Shown one piece after another: positions 47,538 through 57,789 of a DNA stretch of 64,000 nt; position 1 is the stretch's first letter; each line of letters begins with the position of its first letter. Below the pieces are notes generated by a model. That model saw only the letters and a list, made by a program, of their open reading frames with translations. It had not been told where the DNA came from and made no database searches. The stretch is from Paraphysomonas bandaiensis. Its lineage: Eukaryota > Chrysophyceae. Made by a program: the position numbers and the translations under genes. The DNA is taken from NCBI GenBank assembly GCA_965644295.1, contig CBFFRP010000297.1, positions 682,001-746,000 on the forward strand, given 5' to 3'.

Positions 47538-47854
47538 TGTAGGACTATCCACTTACATATAGAATATATACGTGTACATGTCCTGTATTATATGATTAGT
47601 AGTACAGTACTGTATTGTATACGTGTACCATGTAGTTAGGAATACAAACTGTAGGGAATGTGATTGTTGGGATTAGCAATAGCCGTTGATATTGTAGACA
47701 GTATTATTAGCCGTTGATATTGTAGACAGTATTATTAGCCGTTGATATTGTAGACAGTATTATTCATGATTCATTATACGATAATAATCATTATTTTGTA
47801 CTTCTGTACTTGGGTATTGCTTTGCACACATACACATATGTATGCAAGCCCACA
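47538..47854 (+). repeat. 5' LTR
   Basis: 317 bp, starting TGTAGGACTATCC and ending GCAAGCCCACA. It contains three tandem 28-bp units of GCCGTTGATATTGTAGACAG plus TATTATTA, which may act as enhancer-like repeats. Confidence 0.95.
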
Positions 47855-47903
47855 GTAATATTACTTAATAAGTAGTACTCAATCTCTGTGATATAACAAT
47901 ATT

Positions 47904-50900
47904 ATGGGGGAAAGTAAGAGAAGCAAAATAAAAGCAGCTCCTCAAATAGAGGAATTGTTAGCTGCTTCGGGTTCTTCGTCTAAAAAGACGAAAAGAGAGA
48001 GAGAATCCTCTCGAAAACGAGCAAGAGATGCAACAACATCATCTCAAATGCAATCTTCTCCTCAAACTGAGACATCAGTAGAGGCTGAAGGAGAATTGAG
48101 TGGAGTATCATTTCGTGAGCTCTCTTCTTCTCAACCAAAGAGAAAGAAGCAAAGGAGTGGAGATCCGCACCCCAACAGGAGTGAGCGCATTGACTTGAAT
48201 GAAGTCATTGCGACGGAATCCACTCCACATGAAGTAATCAATACCGACTCTATTCCCTACTTAGGTAGTGTGCAAGATGAGGATATCATCGAATTTTGTG
48301 AAAATCTCTCGAAAAGAGATCCTAAAGGGACAAAATTCATAAGGTCAGAAATCATGGCACCAACAGTGCGTGATATGCTTCAGTTTCAGCGACAGCAGGA
48401 TTTTGGAGATGAGTCTGACGAGGACTGGCTAGATCCAAACATTGTAACTACTGAGGAATTGATTCAGTGGTTAAAGCAAGCCTTTCTAGAGGAAGAGGAG
48501 CGATACTCTGATACATTGGAGCCTCTTCCTAGGTTCATAGATAATATCATTGGACCAAAGGTTAAGGTGGATATTCATGTTCCTAAAGTATTCTTAAAAG
48601 AATATGGACGTCTGAATGAGCTTTATAAGCTCATTCCGGAGGCAAGTCTCACAGAGGTAGCCTCGGATACCATAGTCAAAACCCTCAAGAAAAACATTAA
48701 ACTTGTGGGCGGACATTCCTTCAGAAAGGATGCCAAAGAGAAATTTATAGCGGATATAGGCCAAGGTCAATCTGCACCAAAAGATTTCGGAGCATTCTGT
48801 AGAAAGGTGCGAGAGCTTAACAATGACTATAGTCAAGCTGTGAGAAAAGTAAAGAGGATGGAAACTAAATTGGATTCCAAAGAAACATCTAAGTCTAACA
48901 AGACTAAGAATACAAAAACTTCATCCTCCAGCTCATCCTCAAGTACTAAAGCAACAACTGATACTAAGGAAGCATGTTGGATATGCGGTAATCTTCATAA
49001 AGGTGACTGCACCCGCAAAACCTGTGCATGGGCTAACCATGAAAAGAAGCCATGGAAAGATTCCACACAGGGCAAAAAATATGCGGTTATGGGTTGGAGT
49101 ACCTGCCCTTATGTGGAGAATCCTGATGGTCCTCCAAGATCGAAAACAAGTAAGTTATCATGCCCTAAGTGTTTATATATAAATGCTATTGACATGAATA
49201 ATGATATGCTCGATGTCTTTGTATATCCTAAAGCTGATGTCAATGTACAACAGGTAAAGGAAAATCTAAGAGCTAAAGCCTTATTGGACACGGGGGCTAC
49301 TGGGAATAATTTCATTAACCAAGAACTTGCTGATATGTTAGTTGCTAGGTATAGAATTCCATTGCACGAGTGTAACATTAAAATTTGTAGTGCGCTTGAT
49401 AATGCTTGTTGTAGTAGCAAGCAATATATGATAATAACTATAAGATTAACTGATGAGTATAACAATACTCTTGATATTGAGTTGCAATGTTTGATAATAG
49501 ATAGCACCTTTGATATCATAATTGGTAGAGAAACTATCAAGAAATATAGATTAGTTGATCATTTTCCATCTCACTTTATGGAAAGAGAGTTAGCAGGGAA
49601 AATGCTAGCTACGGCCGCGGGCCATGCTGAGAAGACTCAGCTTCTCTCGGAACATATTAGTGAGAGAGCCACATGTTATAATAACATGGAAACATTAAGG
49701 CGCCAAGCTAAGGAACACCTTAGTTATAATAATAATTTACTTACAAGTAATAGCTTGGTTAGTACTATGTATTCACCTCCAATATCATCCATGCGTATAA
49801 GTGCATATGAAAAGGAAGATATAGGCGAGATTAGAGATAACTATCTGGAGTCAATCCCAGAAGAAATAGTTACAAATACTCAGGAAAAAGTAGAAGGTAC
49901 TACGTTACCAACTAAAATCTCTGGTCCCGAATCTTTACAAAGGAGGGTGAGAGAAATCCATGAAATCTATAAGGATAGATTTAGAACCACAGTGTCGGAT
50001 ATGCCAATGGATGTTCCACCTTTTGAATTAGAGGTAGATAGGGATGCTTGGGAACAACCAAAACATTGTGGTCCGCCACGAAAGATGGATCGAGTACGAC
50101 AGTATGCTTGTAAAAAGCAAATCGATACATTTGTGGAGCATGGAATAATACAACCAAGTACGGCTCCTTATTATAGCCAGGTATTATTAGTTCCCAAACC
50201 AAATGATAAATGGCGATTCTGTGTAGACTATAAAGGTCTAAACAAGCACACACAGAGGGAACGTTGGCCAATACCTAACATCAAAGAAATGTTAGAACGT
50301 ATTGGGTCTAAGAAACCCAAATACTTCATAATTCTGGATTTAGTATCTGGTTATTACCAGGCTAAAATTTCAGAGTACTCGAGAAAGTGGACGGCATTTA
50401 TAACCTTCTGGGGAGTATTCGAATGGCTCCGACTACCCATGGGTTTGAGTGGTGCTCCATCATACTTTCAACGAGTATTAACAACAATTGTGCTTGCCGG
50501 GTTGATTATGTTCATATGTGAATTATATCTAGATGACCTGATTATATATGCTTCTACAGAAGATGAACTAATTGAAAATTACGTTAAAGTTCTAGAACGC
50601 TTCAGGAAATACAATGTTTACATTAATCCTGAGAAAGTGAAAATAGGAGAGTCCGAAGTACAATATGTAGGACATACTCTAAATGAGGAAGGGTTACACT
50701 TTACTAGAGAACGTCTGGATAGTGTATTAAATTTCCCAAAGCCTGAAACTATGAAGGGTCTAAAATCTTTCCTCGGATTGGCAAATTATTTTCGGGATCA
50801 CGTGCACAACCACTCCTTAGTGGTGAGACCGTTAAATAAAATGCTTCTCAACTATCATAGACGTAAACGTCTACAATGGACAGAGGATGCCAATGAAGCA

Positions 50901-52736
50901 TTTGAAAAGATCAAATTGATGATCCATGAATGTCCAACATTATTTTTCATTGATGACGAGTCACCAATATATTTATTGACCGATGCATCTGATTATGGAA
51001 TAGGAGCATACCTCTACCAAGTAGTAGATGGTGTAGAACGTCCAATAGGATTTCTCAGTAAAACATTCGATGAAAGAATGATGAATTGGGATACACCTCA
51101 GAAAGAAGGATATGCTATATACTATGCCTTAGATAAATGGGACTACCTATTAAGGTATAGATACTTTACGATCAAAACAGATCATAAAAATATTACTCAG
51201 TTGAGAACTGATTACGCTAAGGATAAGAAAGTTCAGCGATGGTTGAAATGTTTCCAAGCATATGATTATGATCTATGTGATATTAAAGGATCTGATAATG
51301 TTGTTGCTGATGCATTTAGTAGACTATGTGCATTAGAATCTAAAATGGAAACAAAATGTGCTTCCCTAATTCCCGATATTAAAGTTCCAAACAAGGAATG
51401 GGAAATTATTAAAAGATTTCATAACAATGTTACAGGTCATCATGGTATTGATCGTACAATACAAAAATTACGAGACAATGGTCATAAATGGTCAAAGCAA
51501 GGGGCACATGTGACAAAATTTATTAAAACTTGTCCTTGTTGTCAAAAGATGAGTAGAATTAAACCAATAATTAATGCTCATCCCTTTACTGTCTCAACAT
51601 ATGGCCCGATGCAAAGAATAGCAGTGGATTTTATTCAGAGTCTGCATCCAGATGAGGATGGATACACTAATATATTAGTGATTATCGATTCTTTTTCTAG
51701 GTGGGTAGAATTAATCCCTACTAAGAATCTCACTGCCATGGCGGCGGCAAAGGGATTGCTTCAACACCTGGGTAGATATGGAGCACCTATTGAGATTCAT
51801 TCGGATCTTGGACCAGCATTTGTGGATGATTTAACAAAATCATTGATAGAAATGGTTGGAAGTAATCAATCATTTTCGATGGCGTATTCTAAAGAAGAAA
51901 ATGCTATAGTGGAACGTGCTAATAAAGAAATTTTAAGGCACTTAAGAAATATTATATTTGATAAAAATGTACTAAATAATTGGTCAATGTATCTACCTTT
52001 AGTACAAAGAATTATGAATTCTTCTAAACATAGAAGCACCGGCGTTACTCCCGCTAGTATTCTATTTGGGAATGCAGTAGATTTAGATAAGAGTTTATTC
52101 ATTGAACACAATGAGAACTTGGACGGGAACGAACAAAAGCTATCACATTGGATAGATAGAATACAAAAGGTTCAGTCCACTATTATGGATGTTGCAAGAC
52201 GAAATCTTCGCAAACATGATGAAATCCACATGGCAACTGCACCAAATATACAAACAAAAGAATTTCCAATAAATTCTTATGTGTTAGTTGAGCATAGACA
52301 AAATGCTTTACGTCCTGGACCGGCAAGTAAGTTATTACCATATCTTAAAGGTCCAATGCGAGTAGTCAATGTTATTGGAGACAAATATACTCTTCAAGAT
52401 ATTGTTACTAAACGTAATAAAGACTATCATATAAAGAAATTAAGGGAATTTAATTACGATCCCTCTACTATTGACCCCTTACAAGTGGCATGTAAAGATG
52501 GTGGAAACTTTTATGCTATTGACCATATTTCAAAAATAAAAGGTCGAGCTAAAGGTCCGAAAAGTCAAATAAAATTTCTAGTACATTGGATAGGGTATGA
52601 AAAACCTACATGGGAACCATGGGCTAACGTTAGAAAAACGTATGCTCTACAAAATTTCCTAACTCAACATCCTGATGAAAATGTAAGAAATTTACTACCT
52701 CGAAATGTGGTTTATTCTTCTGATGAAGAAGATTAA
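47904..52736 (+). CDS. Gag-pol polyprotein of the Ty3/Gypsy chromovirus
   Basis: 1,610 residues in one frame. Order: a gag-like region with Lys/Ser-rich N-terminus; a compact Cys/His knuckle (CWICGNLHKGDC, about 355); aspartic protease (ALLDTGATGNNF, about 460); reverse transcriptase (FCVDYKGLNKHTQ, LDLVSGYYQAKI and active-site YLDD at about 875); RNase H (LLTDASDYGIGAYL, about 1025); integrase with an HHCC-type N-terminus (GHHGIDRTI ... CPCCQK) and a D,D,E core (AVDFIQS, HSDLGPAF, KEENAIVERANK); and a C-terminal chromodomain (IKFLVHWIGYEKPTWEPW). The chromodomain places it among chromoviruses, whose integrases target modified chromatin. No frameshift or stop is seen, so the protein looks functional. 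Gag and pol share one frame, so the gag:pol ratio must be set by processing or turnover. Confidence 0.95.
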   Translation: MGESKRSKIKAAPQIEELLAASGSSSKKTKRERESSRKRARDATTSSQMQSSPQTETSVEAEGELSGVSFRELSSSQPKRKKQRSGDPHPNRSERIDLNEVIATESTPHEVINTDSIPYLGSVQDEDIIEFCENLSKRDPKGTKFIRSEIMAPTVRDMLQFQRQQDFGDESDEDWLDPNIVTTEELIQWLKQAFLEEEERYSDTLEPLPRFIDNIIGPKVKVDIHVPKVFLKEYGRLNELYKLIPEASLTEVASDTIVKTLKKNIKLVGGHSFRKDAKEKFIADIGQGQSAPKDFGAFCRKVRELNNDYSQAVRKVKRMETKLDSKETSKSNKTKNTKTSSSSSSSSTKATTDTKEACWICGNLHKGDCTRKTCAWANHEKKPWKDSTQGKKYAVMGWSTCPYVENPDGPPRSKTSKLSCPKCLYINAIDMNNDMLDVFVYPKADVNVQQVKENLRAKALLDTGATGNNFINQELADMLVARYRIPLHECNIKICSALDNACCSSKQYMIITIRLTDEYNNTLDIELQCLIIDSTFDIIIGRETIKKYRLVDHFPSHFMERELAGKMLATAAGHAEKTQLLSEHISERATCYNNMETLRRQAKEHLSYNNNLLTSNSLVSTMYSPPISSMRISAYEKEDIGEIRDNYLESIPEEIVTNTQEKVEGTTLPTKISGPESLQRRVREIHEIYKDRFRTTVSDMPMDVPPFELEVDRDAWEQPKHCGPPRKMDRVRQYACKKQIDTFVEHGIIQPSTAPYYSQVLLVPKPNDKWRFCVDYKGLNKHTQRERWPIPNIKEMLERIGSKKPKYFIILDLVSGYYQAKISEYSRKWTAFITFWGVFEWLRLPMGLSGAPSYFQRVLTTIVLAGLIMFICELYLDDLIIYASTEDELIENYVKVLERFRKYNVYINPEKVKIGESEVQYVGHTLNEEGLHFTRERLDSVLNFPKPETMKGLKSFLGLANYFRDHVHNHSLVVRPLNKMLLNYHRRKRLQWTEDANEAFEKIKLMIHECPTLFFIDDESPIYLLTDASDYGIGAYLYQVVDGVERPIGFLSKTFDERMMNWDTPQKEGYAIYYALDKWDYLLRYRYFTIKTDHKNITQLRTDYAKDKKVQRWLKCFQAYDYDLCDIKGSDNVVADAFSRLCALESKMETKCASLIPDIKVPNKEWEIIKRFHNNVTGHHGIDRTIQKLRDNGHKWSKQGAHVTKFIKTCPCCQKMSRIKPIINAHPFTVSTYGPMQRIAVDFIQSLHPDEDGYTNILVIIDSFSRWVELIPTKNLTAMAAAKGLLQHLGRYGAPIEIHSDLGPAFVDDLTKSLIEMVGSNQSFSMAYSKEENAIVERANKEILRHLRNIIFDKNVLNNWSMYLPLVQRIMNSSKHRSTGVTPASILFGNAVDLDKSLFIEHNENLDGNEQKLSHWIDRIQKVQSTIMDVARRNLRKHDEIHMATAPNIQTKEFPINSYVLVEHRQNALRPGPASKLLPYLKGPMRVVNVIGDKYTLQDIVTKRNKDYHIKKLREFNYDPSTIDPLQVACKDGGNFYAIDHISKIKGRAKGPKSQIKFLVHWIGYEKPTWEPWANVRKTYALQNFLTQHPDENVRNLLPRNVVYSSDEED

Positions 52737-52801
52737 TAACAAAGTTTACAGAATTGAGTGTCAATATAACACATTAACACATCAATTATAAGGGGAGGTA
52801 G

Positions 52802-53118
52802 TGTAGGACTATCCACTTACATATAGAATATATACGTGTACATGTCCTGTATTATATGATTAGTAGTACAGTACTGTATTGTATACGTGTACCATGTAGT
52901 TAGGAATACAAACTGTAGGGAATGTGATTGTTGGGATTAGCAATAGCCGTTGATATTGTAGACAGTATTATTAGCCGTTGATATTGTAGACAGTATTATT
53001 AGCCGTTGATATTGTAGACAGTATTATTCATGATTCATTATACGATAATAATCATTATTTTGTACTTCTGTACTTGGGTATTGCTTTGCACACATACACA
53101 TATGTATGCAAGCCCACA
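52802..53118 (+). repeat. 3' LTR
   Basis: Same 317-bp sequence as the 5' LTR. Its last ATG (53106) reads in frame into the neighbouring HECT sequence. Confidence 0.95.
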
Positions 53119-54047
53119 ACATTACATATCGGGTATTTACTCATCTTCGGCTGTATTATATTATTGAAGATACAGTCGTCGTAAACCCAAATTTCTTTAT
53201 ACAGGAAGGGCAGTTCTGCTTACCAAACCCAGATTCATTTTGTCAAAATCCCATAGGAATTCGGTTCTATGAATCTTTTGGGAAGCTAATGCTTCTCTCA
53301 TTTCTACATGATGGTGCTTTTCCAACATGGCTATCTCCAATTGTAATTGCTTTTTGCTGTAAACAAGACGATTCCCATTTGCATTTGGAAAATGAAATTC
53401 TCGAGCAGCATGACATGGGGTATTTGGTACAATCATCGACCGAAGAGTTACTCGAGGTAGCGAATGGTTTGTATATTCCCACATGTGGGAATGAAACCCA
53501 GGAAACGTTGAAAACGACAATATCTAACTACTCATTGATAGAGCGCCGAAAATTATGCATGTTAGCGATCAAGCAGGGTTTCTGTGGTGGACAAGTAATC
53601 ACAGACTTAGCACTGCATGATGAGGAGGAATTCATCGACAGTGTTTACAATGTTTGTAGTGATGCTACGACGTTCGTTGAATCGTGTATTTGGGAGTCCG
53701 CTAATGTTGAGCAAGCTCATGTACTGAATCTATTGAATGATGTTGTCACAAACCGACTCATGGATGACCAAATATGCAAATTGATGGTTTTCATATGCGG
53801 GAACAACAACTATCCTGTGGAACCACACATAACCTTCGAATTCCATGGGAATGCGTTAATATTACCGAAAAGTCACACTTGCCACAACCAGTTGGATTTA
53901 TCAACAACCAGGTACGATGGAAATGTAACAGATCAGGACTACCACCAAAACCAGACGTTGAGAGATTTTTTTGGCAGTCCTCCTGTCGACCGACTGCTCA
54001 ATGACTTGCTCACGTGCTTTGACACTCGTGGTTTTGGATTTGCTTGA
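53119..54047 (+). pseudogene. HECT-type E3 ubiquitin ligase C-terminal domain, 5'-disrupted
   Basis: About 310 residues of a HECT domain, which passes ubiquitin from E2 to substrate through a catalytic Cys. The N-lobe is recognisable (FCLPNPDSFCQNPIGIRFYE, LSPIVIAFCC). The C-lobe has LMVFICGNNNYP and the catalytic loop LPKSHTCHNQLDLS, and it ends CFDTRGFGFA close to the usual terminus. The GGVFKD start of the HECT lies on the other side of the retrotransposon (47516-47537), so the insertion splits the domain. The frame is open from an ATG in the 3' LTR (53106), so a chimeric transcript could encode it. Sequence upstream of the insertion is duplicated and inverted, and no further 5' exons are seen. 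I class it as a broken gene, though the catalytic C-lobe is intact. Confidence 0.75.
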
Positions 54048-55151
54048 ATATATATGACGTTGTTCGATTAGACGATTGAATGTATATGACGTTGCGTTTT
54101 TACTCTGATTCGATATTATGTAATAAAATTTATACGTCTTCTTGTCGAGAATTATTTGTGGTAATAACCTAGGTGAAATCTATATTATTTTATAATATAG
54201 CTACCCTAATACTCCGTCTTGTTGGTATATATTGCTGAACAGCAAAGCATGTGAAAGATTAACAGTCACATACATTAGTTATACGTCATCGGTGGGCCTA
54301 TCGTTAATGAATTAGGTAATACCTATTGGGTAGCTAAATAGGTGGTGCCTATAGGTTTGTTATTAGGAACAACTATCAGATAACCGGTGTACTTGTAGGT
54401 ACTACCTAATTGTAGTATCTAATTCTCACCAATAGGCAGTACCTATAGACTCTTCAAATTACAACGACAACACAATAAAAGCGAAGTAAAGCAATCAAAT
54501 CCAAATACCTCATCAATAACTTCTACGCCAAACGAACAACATCGCTCACCCGTACCACACCAATGAAATAGAAGTACCGTGCTCACCCCAAATATCCAAA
54601 TATCCCAAAGCCTGAACAATCATCATTTTCTTTCGACTCTTCTGTATCAGGCTTAATGGGACTTCGACCGCTATGAGCTCATGTGGATCCAGACTTTAAG
54701 CAATGTCGACCTCAGAATGCGGTCTCCACCCTGCAGGTGTTTGGGACAGTCGAAGAGGACTGATGCTTCCAGGGTCACAAGTCGGATTCTGGTAGCAGCG
54801 ACGCATGTACATGAGGCGTTTGTGCGCAGCCAACAATCACCTTTTCGCCAAAAACTTTGTCTCGTGGACTGGGTATTGCGTCATCATGTGAAATGTTTTC
54901 GTTATGTAATCTGATTTGTATTTCTCTGATTCGAGAAGAAATGAAGACTCCTATAATCTCCTGTGTGAAGCTCGGCCCAAGTCTGTTATCAATGATGAGT
55001 CAATTGTGTTGCCAGTGCATAACAGTGGATAGACTGTGAAAGATATATAAAGCACAGCCAAGCGAGCGTTTGCTGTGTTCGTCCGACCCTCTGCATCATC
55101 CAAGCCCTGTGACAGTGTTGAATCGTGACTATTAAAGTGTCTTCATCTCAT
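54048..55151. other. Non-coding region with self-complementary stretch and LTR-like sequence
   Basis: From 54290 to 54450 there are several related, partly inverted words around GGTAATACCTATTGGG / CACCAATAGGCAGTACCTAT, so the DNA could fold. From about 54650 to 55150 the base composition rises in GC. A TATATAAAG at 55042, then GAGCGTTTGCTGTGTTCGTC and ATTAAAGTGTCTTC, resemble the promoter and end of a solo LTR, but no second copy is present to prove it. No gene is seen. Confidence 0.35.
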
Positions 55152-55891
55152 CTATCGGGAATTGCGTTCGTCTGATTCTGTTTTCATCAAAGGAGAAAGA
55201 TCAGAATTCAAAAACAGTCTCTTGACTGTCAGTGCGAGGAAACTGTCAGTAGGTAAGCTGCCATGGCTATCGTGTACAGTATTGGTGGTGCCGTATTGAC
55301 CGTCATCCTTGTCAGTAGCAGGGGCTACATCTAAGTACTCTGTAAGCATGCATGCTATCTACACTATAACCTCTGAGGAGTGTCCCAGAGTAAGTGATAT
55401 GATCGAGTGGATTTATTCTATTGTTGGGTGTGTACGAGTCAGATTCACGCGATGTGTCAACATCGTCGGCTCGCTTCTCAATCACCTCCACCACTTCTGT
55501 GTAGAATGATATGAACTGCCGTTCGAATGTACTAAATGTGTCGTCTCGAATCTGTTTGTTTCCTCTTACGCCACTCTCATAGGTCGCAATGTACTCGCCC
55601 CATAGTCTGGACAGTAACTGTCCTTCCCCGTCCACACTATAAGTAAAGTAAATGCACAGTTGGTATTGATGCATACATACATATACAAATATAAAACAGA
55701 CATATCATTGAATGCATAGAACACCAAGTAAGTACACGTACATCTTTACATATCATACTGTATGCATATGTATACCTGAATGTGTACTCTCTACGTCAGG
55801 CTGAGAGTCCACCTGTATAACCGGCATCACATCCTCCACTCTGGGGACACTCTCACTACTAGACTGGTCCCACTCTGACTTTGGCACCTAC
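55152..55891 (-). pseudogene. Unknown partial gene, probably truncated
   Basis: Coding-like exons on the minus strand: 55789-55891 (VPKSEWDQSSSESVPRVED...), about 55378-55640 (GEYIATYESGVRGNKQIRDD ... NRINPLDHITYSGTLL) and 55152-55346 (YLDVAPATDKDDGQYGTTN ... ESDERNSR). The last two join in frame through a 31-bp intron (GTTATAG...TTACAG). The first does not join the second in phase, and no start codon is found upstream. The protein is acidic with one helical stretch (FERQFISFYTEVVEVIEKR). No family is recognised. It may be a 5'-truncated gene. Confidence 0.4.
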
Positions 55892-56040
55892 AAGTATGAG
55901 GATACATAAGAGCGACATTTATTGCAGCGTTATATTTGTGAGGGTACGAACACATATACACTGTAGGTCACTACACATCTAGACATGCATATATAATTAA
56001 CATATTCACACTCAGAAAAATACACACATATATGGATATA

Positions 56041-56260
56041 GGAAATCCGGGTTTTCCAGCTTTGAAAGGAAGTGGGATTTATAGGAAGTTGGAATATAGG
56101 AAGTGGAAATCGATGATTTCAAAGCTCTACACTCATGTTCCATACGAAAAAACACAATACAAAAAAATAAAGTGGGACTCCGCTTTGTCGAAAACCGTCT
56201 CCGTGTGTAAGATCATCATGTGGTTGAGATGTAGGTTGAATATGAAGTGTGAAGTTGACA
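56041..56260. repeat. Dispersed repeat with TTTATAGGAAGT motifs, copy 2 (inverted)
   Basis: Reverse-complement relative of 46180-46440: it has GGGATTTATAGGAAGTTGG, TATAGGAAGTGG, an AAAAAATAAAGTGGGACTCC segment and TTGTCGAAAACCGTCTCCG in the expected inverted order. It has only two or three of the short tandem units. Confidence 0.7.
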
Positions 56261-56427
56261 ACTTGATGTTCCACTTCGTCTACTCAGATACTATAAGATC
56301 CACATACATACATATATACATACACACACACATGTCTATATGTATGTGTATATGTAGGTGGATCTATCAGTCTACTCTCAGTCCTTTACTGTATAGTTAA
56401 ACAACTCAACTCATCCATTTCAATACA

Positions 56428-57789
56428 ATGCAATTCATTCCAGATGATGATAAGATTGGTCGAATTCAAGTACTCTGTAAACATGAGGATATGATAAAGA
56501 GCAACCATGAGATCGAGGCTCATATACACAGATACATCTCCTCATTAGAGAAATCACATCTACAGATTGTTATATGCGGGGGAGGGAATGCTACTCATGT
56601 CTTAGGGGCATATATAGGGGCACATGATAACACACAGTGCTCTATACTTAAGATGAATACACATTATGAGACATTCAAACAAGCATTGTGTTCGTATGAT
56701 AATCATATCACTGCAACTCATCGATGTGGACGACCGGATATCACTGGTGTGATTGATCTAGTTACTGATCGTCCAGAAGAAGTCATACCAGAGGCTGATG
56801 TTGTTATCATATCGATTCCTGCAGATTCTCATGAGTTTTATTTTACGGCTATCTCTGAATACTTATCACCAGGAACAATGGTCGGTGTTATGGTAGCAGA
56901 AGGAGGAACGGACTGGTCTGCACGATATTGCTTTGGTGATAAAGAAGACGAAATAATATTTTTCGCAATGGAAACTCTCCCCTGGGCTTGTCGATACGAG
57001 GAATATGCCCATCGTGTGGCTGTGAGAGAGACAAAGCAAATCACTAATGTTGCAACTGATCCTCCATCGAAAAGATTCGAAGTATGTGCAGTGCTTCAAT
57101 ATTTGATTGGCCAACCCCAGGGAAAGGATGGCACTGGACCCTCTCTACCAGAGTTTCATCCAGTCAGCACCATGTTGAGTATGACTCTAATGAACATGAA
57201 CGCGTTTGTGCACCCAAGCATTATATATTGCAAGTTCAAAGACTGGGATGGAATCACACCCTTTACTGAGAAGCCATTGTTCTATGAAGGCGTAGACGAT
57301 ATCACTGCCGCTACTCTGAAGTCACTTAATGTGGAGATTAAAGCAATAAAGCATGCGATTCTGGAAGCCTATCCTACCGTAGATTTATCTAATGTGGTAT
57401 GTATACTGGAGTGGTTGAGACATGTATATGCAGACCCTATACCTGATGGAGCTGATATGAAGACCTCAATGAACTGTGTGTGCAAGCTATCTGGGCGTTA
57501 TGCGGGCATACTTCATGTGATGGATGAGGTGGAAGGTGGATATGTACCTGATGTGACGTACCGATACTTTACAGAAGATGTACCTTGCGGATTGGTTGTA
57601 ATCAAAGGAGTCGCTGAGCTGTTTGGTGTGGAAACACCAACTATGACAGAAATCATAGAGTGGATGCAGCAGAAAATGGGAAAACAATATATTGTTGATG
57701 GAAAAGTTTGTGGAAAAGACCTAAAAGAGACGAAAGCGCCTCAGCGATTTCAACTCAGCGTTGAAGAAGTAATGACTCGTTACATCTAA
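56428..57789 (+). CDS. Opine (octopine/nopaline-family) dehydrogenase
   Basis: 453 residues, intronless. NAD(P)H-dependent enzymes of this family condense a 2-oxoacid, often pyruvate, with an amino acid, regenerating NAD(P)+ in the cytosol when oxygen is low. The N-terminal Rossmann domain has the nucleotide-binding loop IVICGGGNATHVLGAYIGA. The C-terminal helical domain carries FHPVSTMLSMTLMNMN followed by AFVHPSIIY, the conserved Asn/His region that holds the catalytic histidine in octopine dehydrogenase. Length fits the family (about 400-450). Together with the [FeFe]-hydrogenase at the start of the window it supports a fermentative, low-oxygen lifestyle. Amino-acid preference cannot be read from sequence. 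It lacks introns while most neighbours have several, which would be compatible with acquisition by transfer, but base composition is not obviously foreign. Confidence 0.88.
   Translation: MQFIPDDDKIGRIQVLCKHEDMIKSNHEIEAHIHRYISSLEKSHLQIVICGGGNATHVLGAYIGAHDNTQCSILKMNTHYETFKQALCSYDNHITATHRCGRPDITGVIDLVTDRPEEVIPEADVVIISIPADSHEFYFTAISEYLSPGTMVGVMVAEGGTDWSARYCFGDKEDEIIFFAMETLPWACRYEEYAHRVAVRETKQITNVATDPPSKRFEVCAVLQYLIGQPQGKDGTGPSLPEFHPVSTMLSMTLMNMNAFVHPSIIYCKFKDWDGITPFTEKPLFYEGVDDITAATLKSLNVEIKAIKHAILEAYPTVDLSNVVCILEWLRHVYADPIPDGADMKTSMNCVCKLSGRYAGILHVMDEVEGGYVPDVTYRYFTEDVPCGLVVIKGVAELFGVETPTMTEIIEWMQQKMGKQYIVDGKVCGKDLKETKAPQRFQLSVEEVMTRYI

Larger units (their letters stand above)
47538..53118 (+). 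mobile_element. Intact Ty3/Gypsy LTR retrotransposon of chromovirus type
   Basis: A 5,581-bp element with two 317-bp direct LTRs, both TG...CA and apparently identical by eye, flanked by a 4-bp target duplication ACAT (47534-47537 and 53119-53122). A purine tract, AAGGGGAGGTAG, lies just before the 3' LTR. One uninterrupted gag-pol frame fills the interior. A standard tRNA primer-binding site is not obvious after the 5' LTR (GTAATATTACTTAATAAG). Identical LTRs and an intact frame imply a recent, possibly still active, insertion. Confidence 0.95.
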
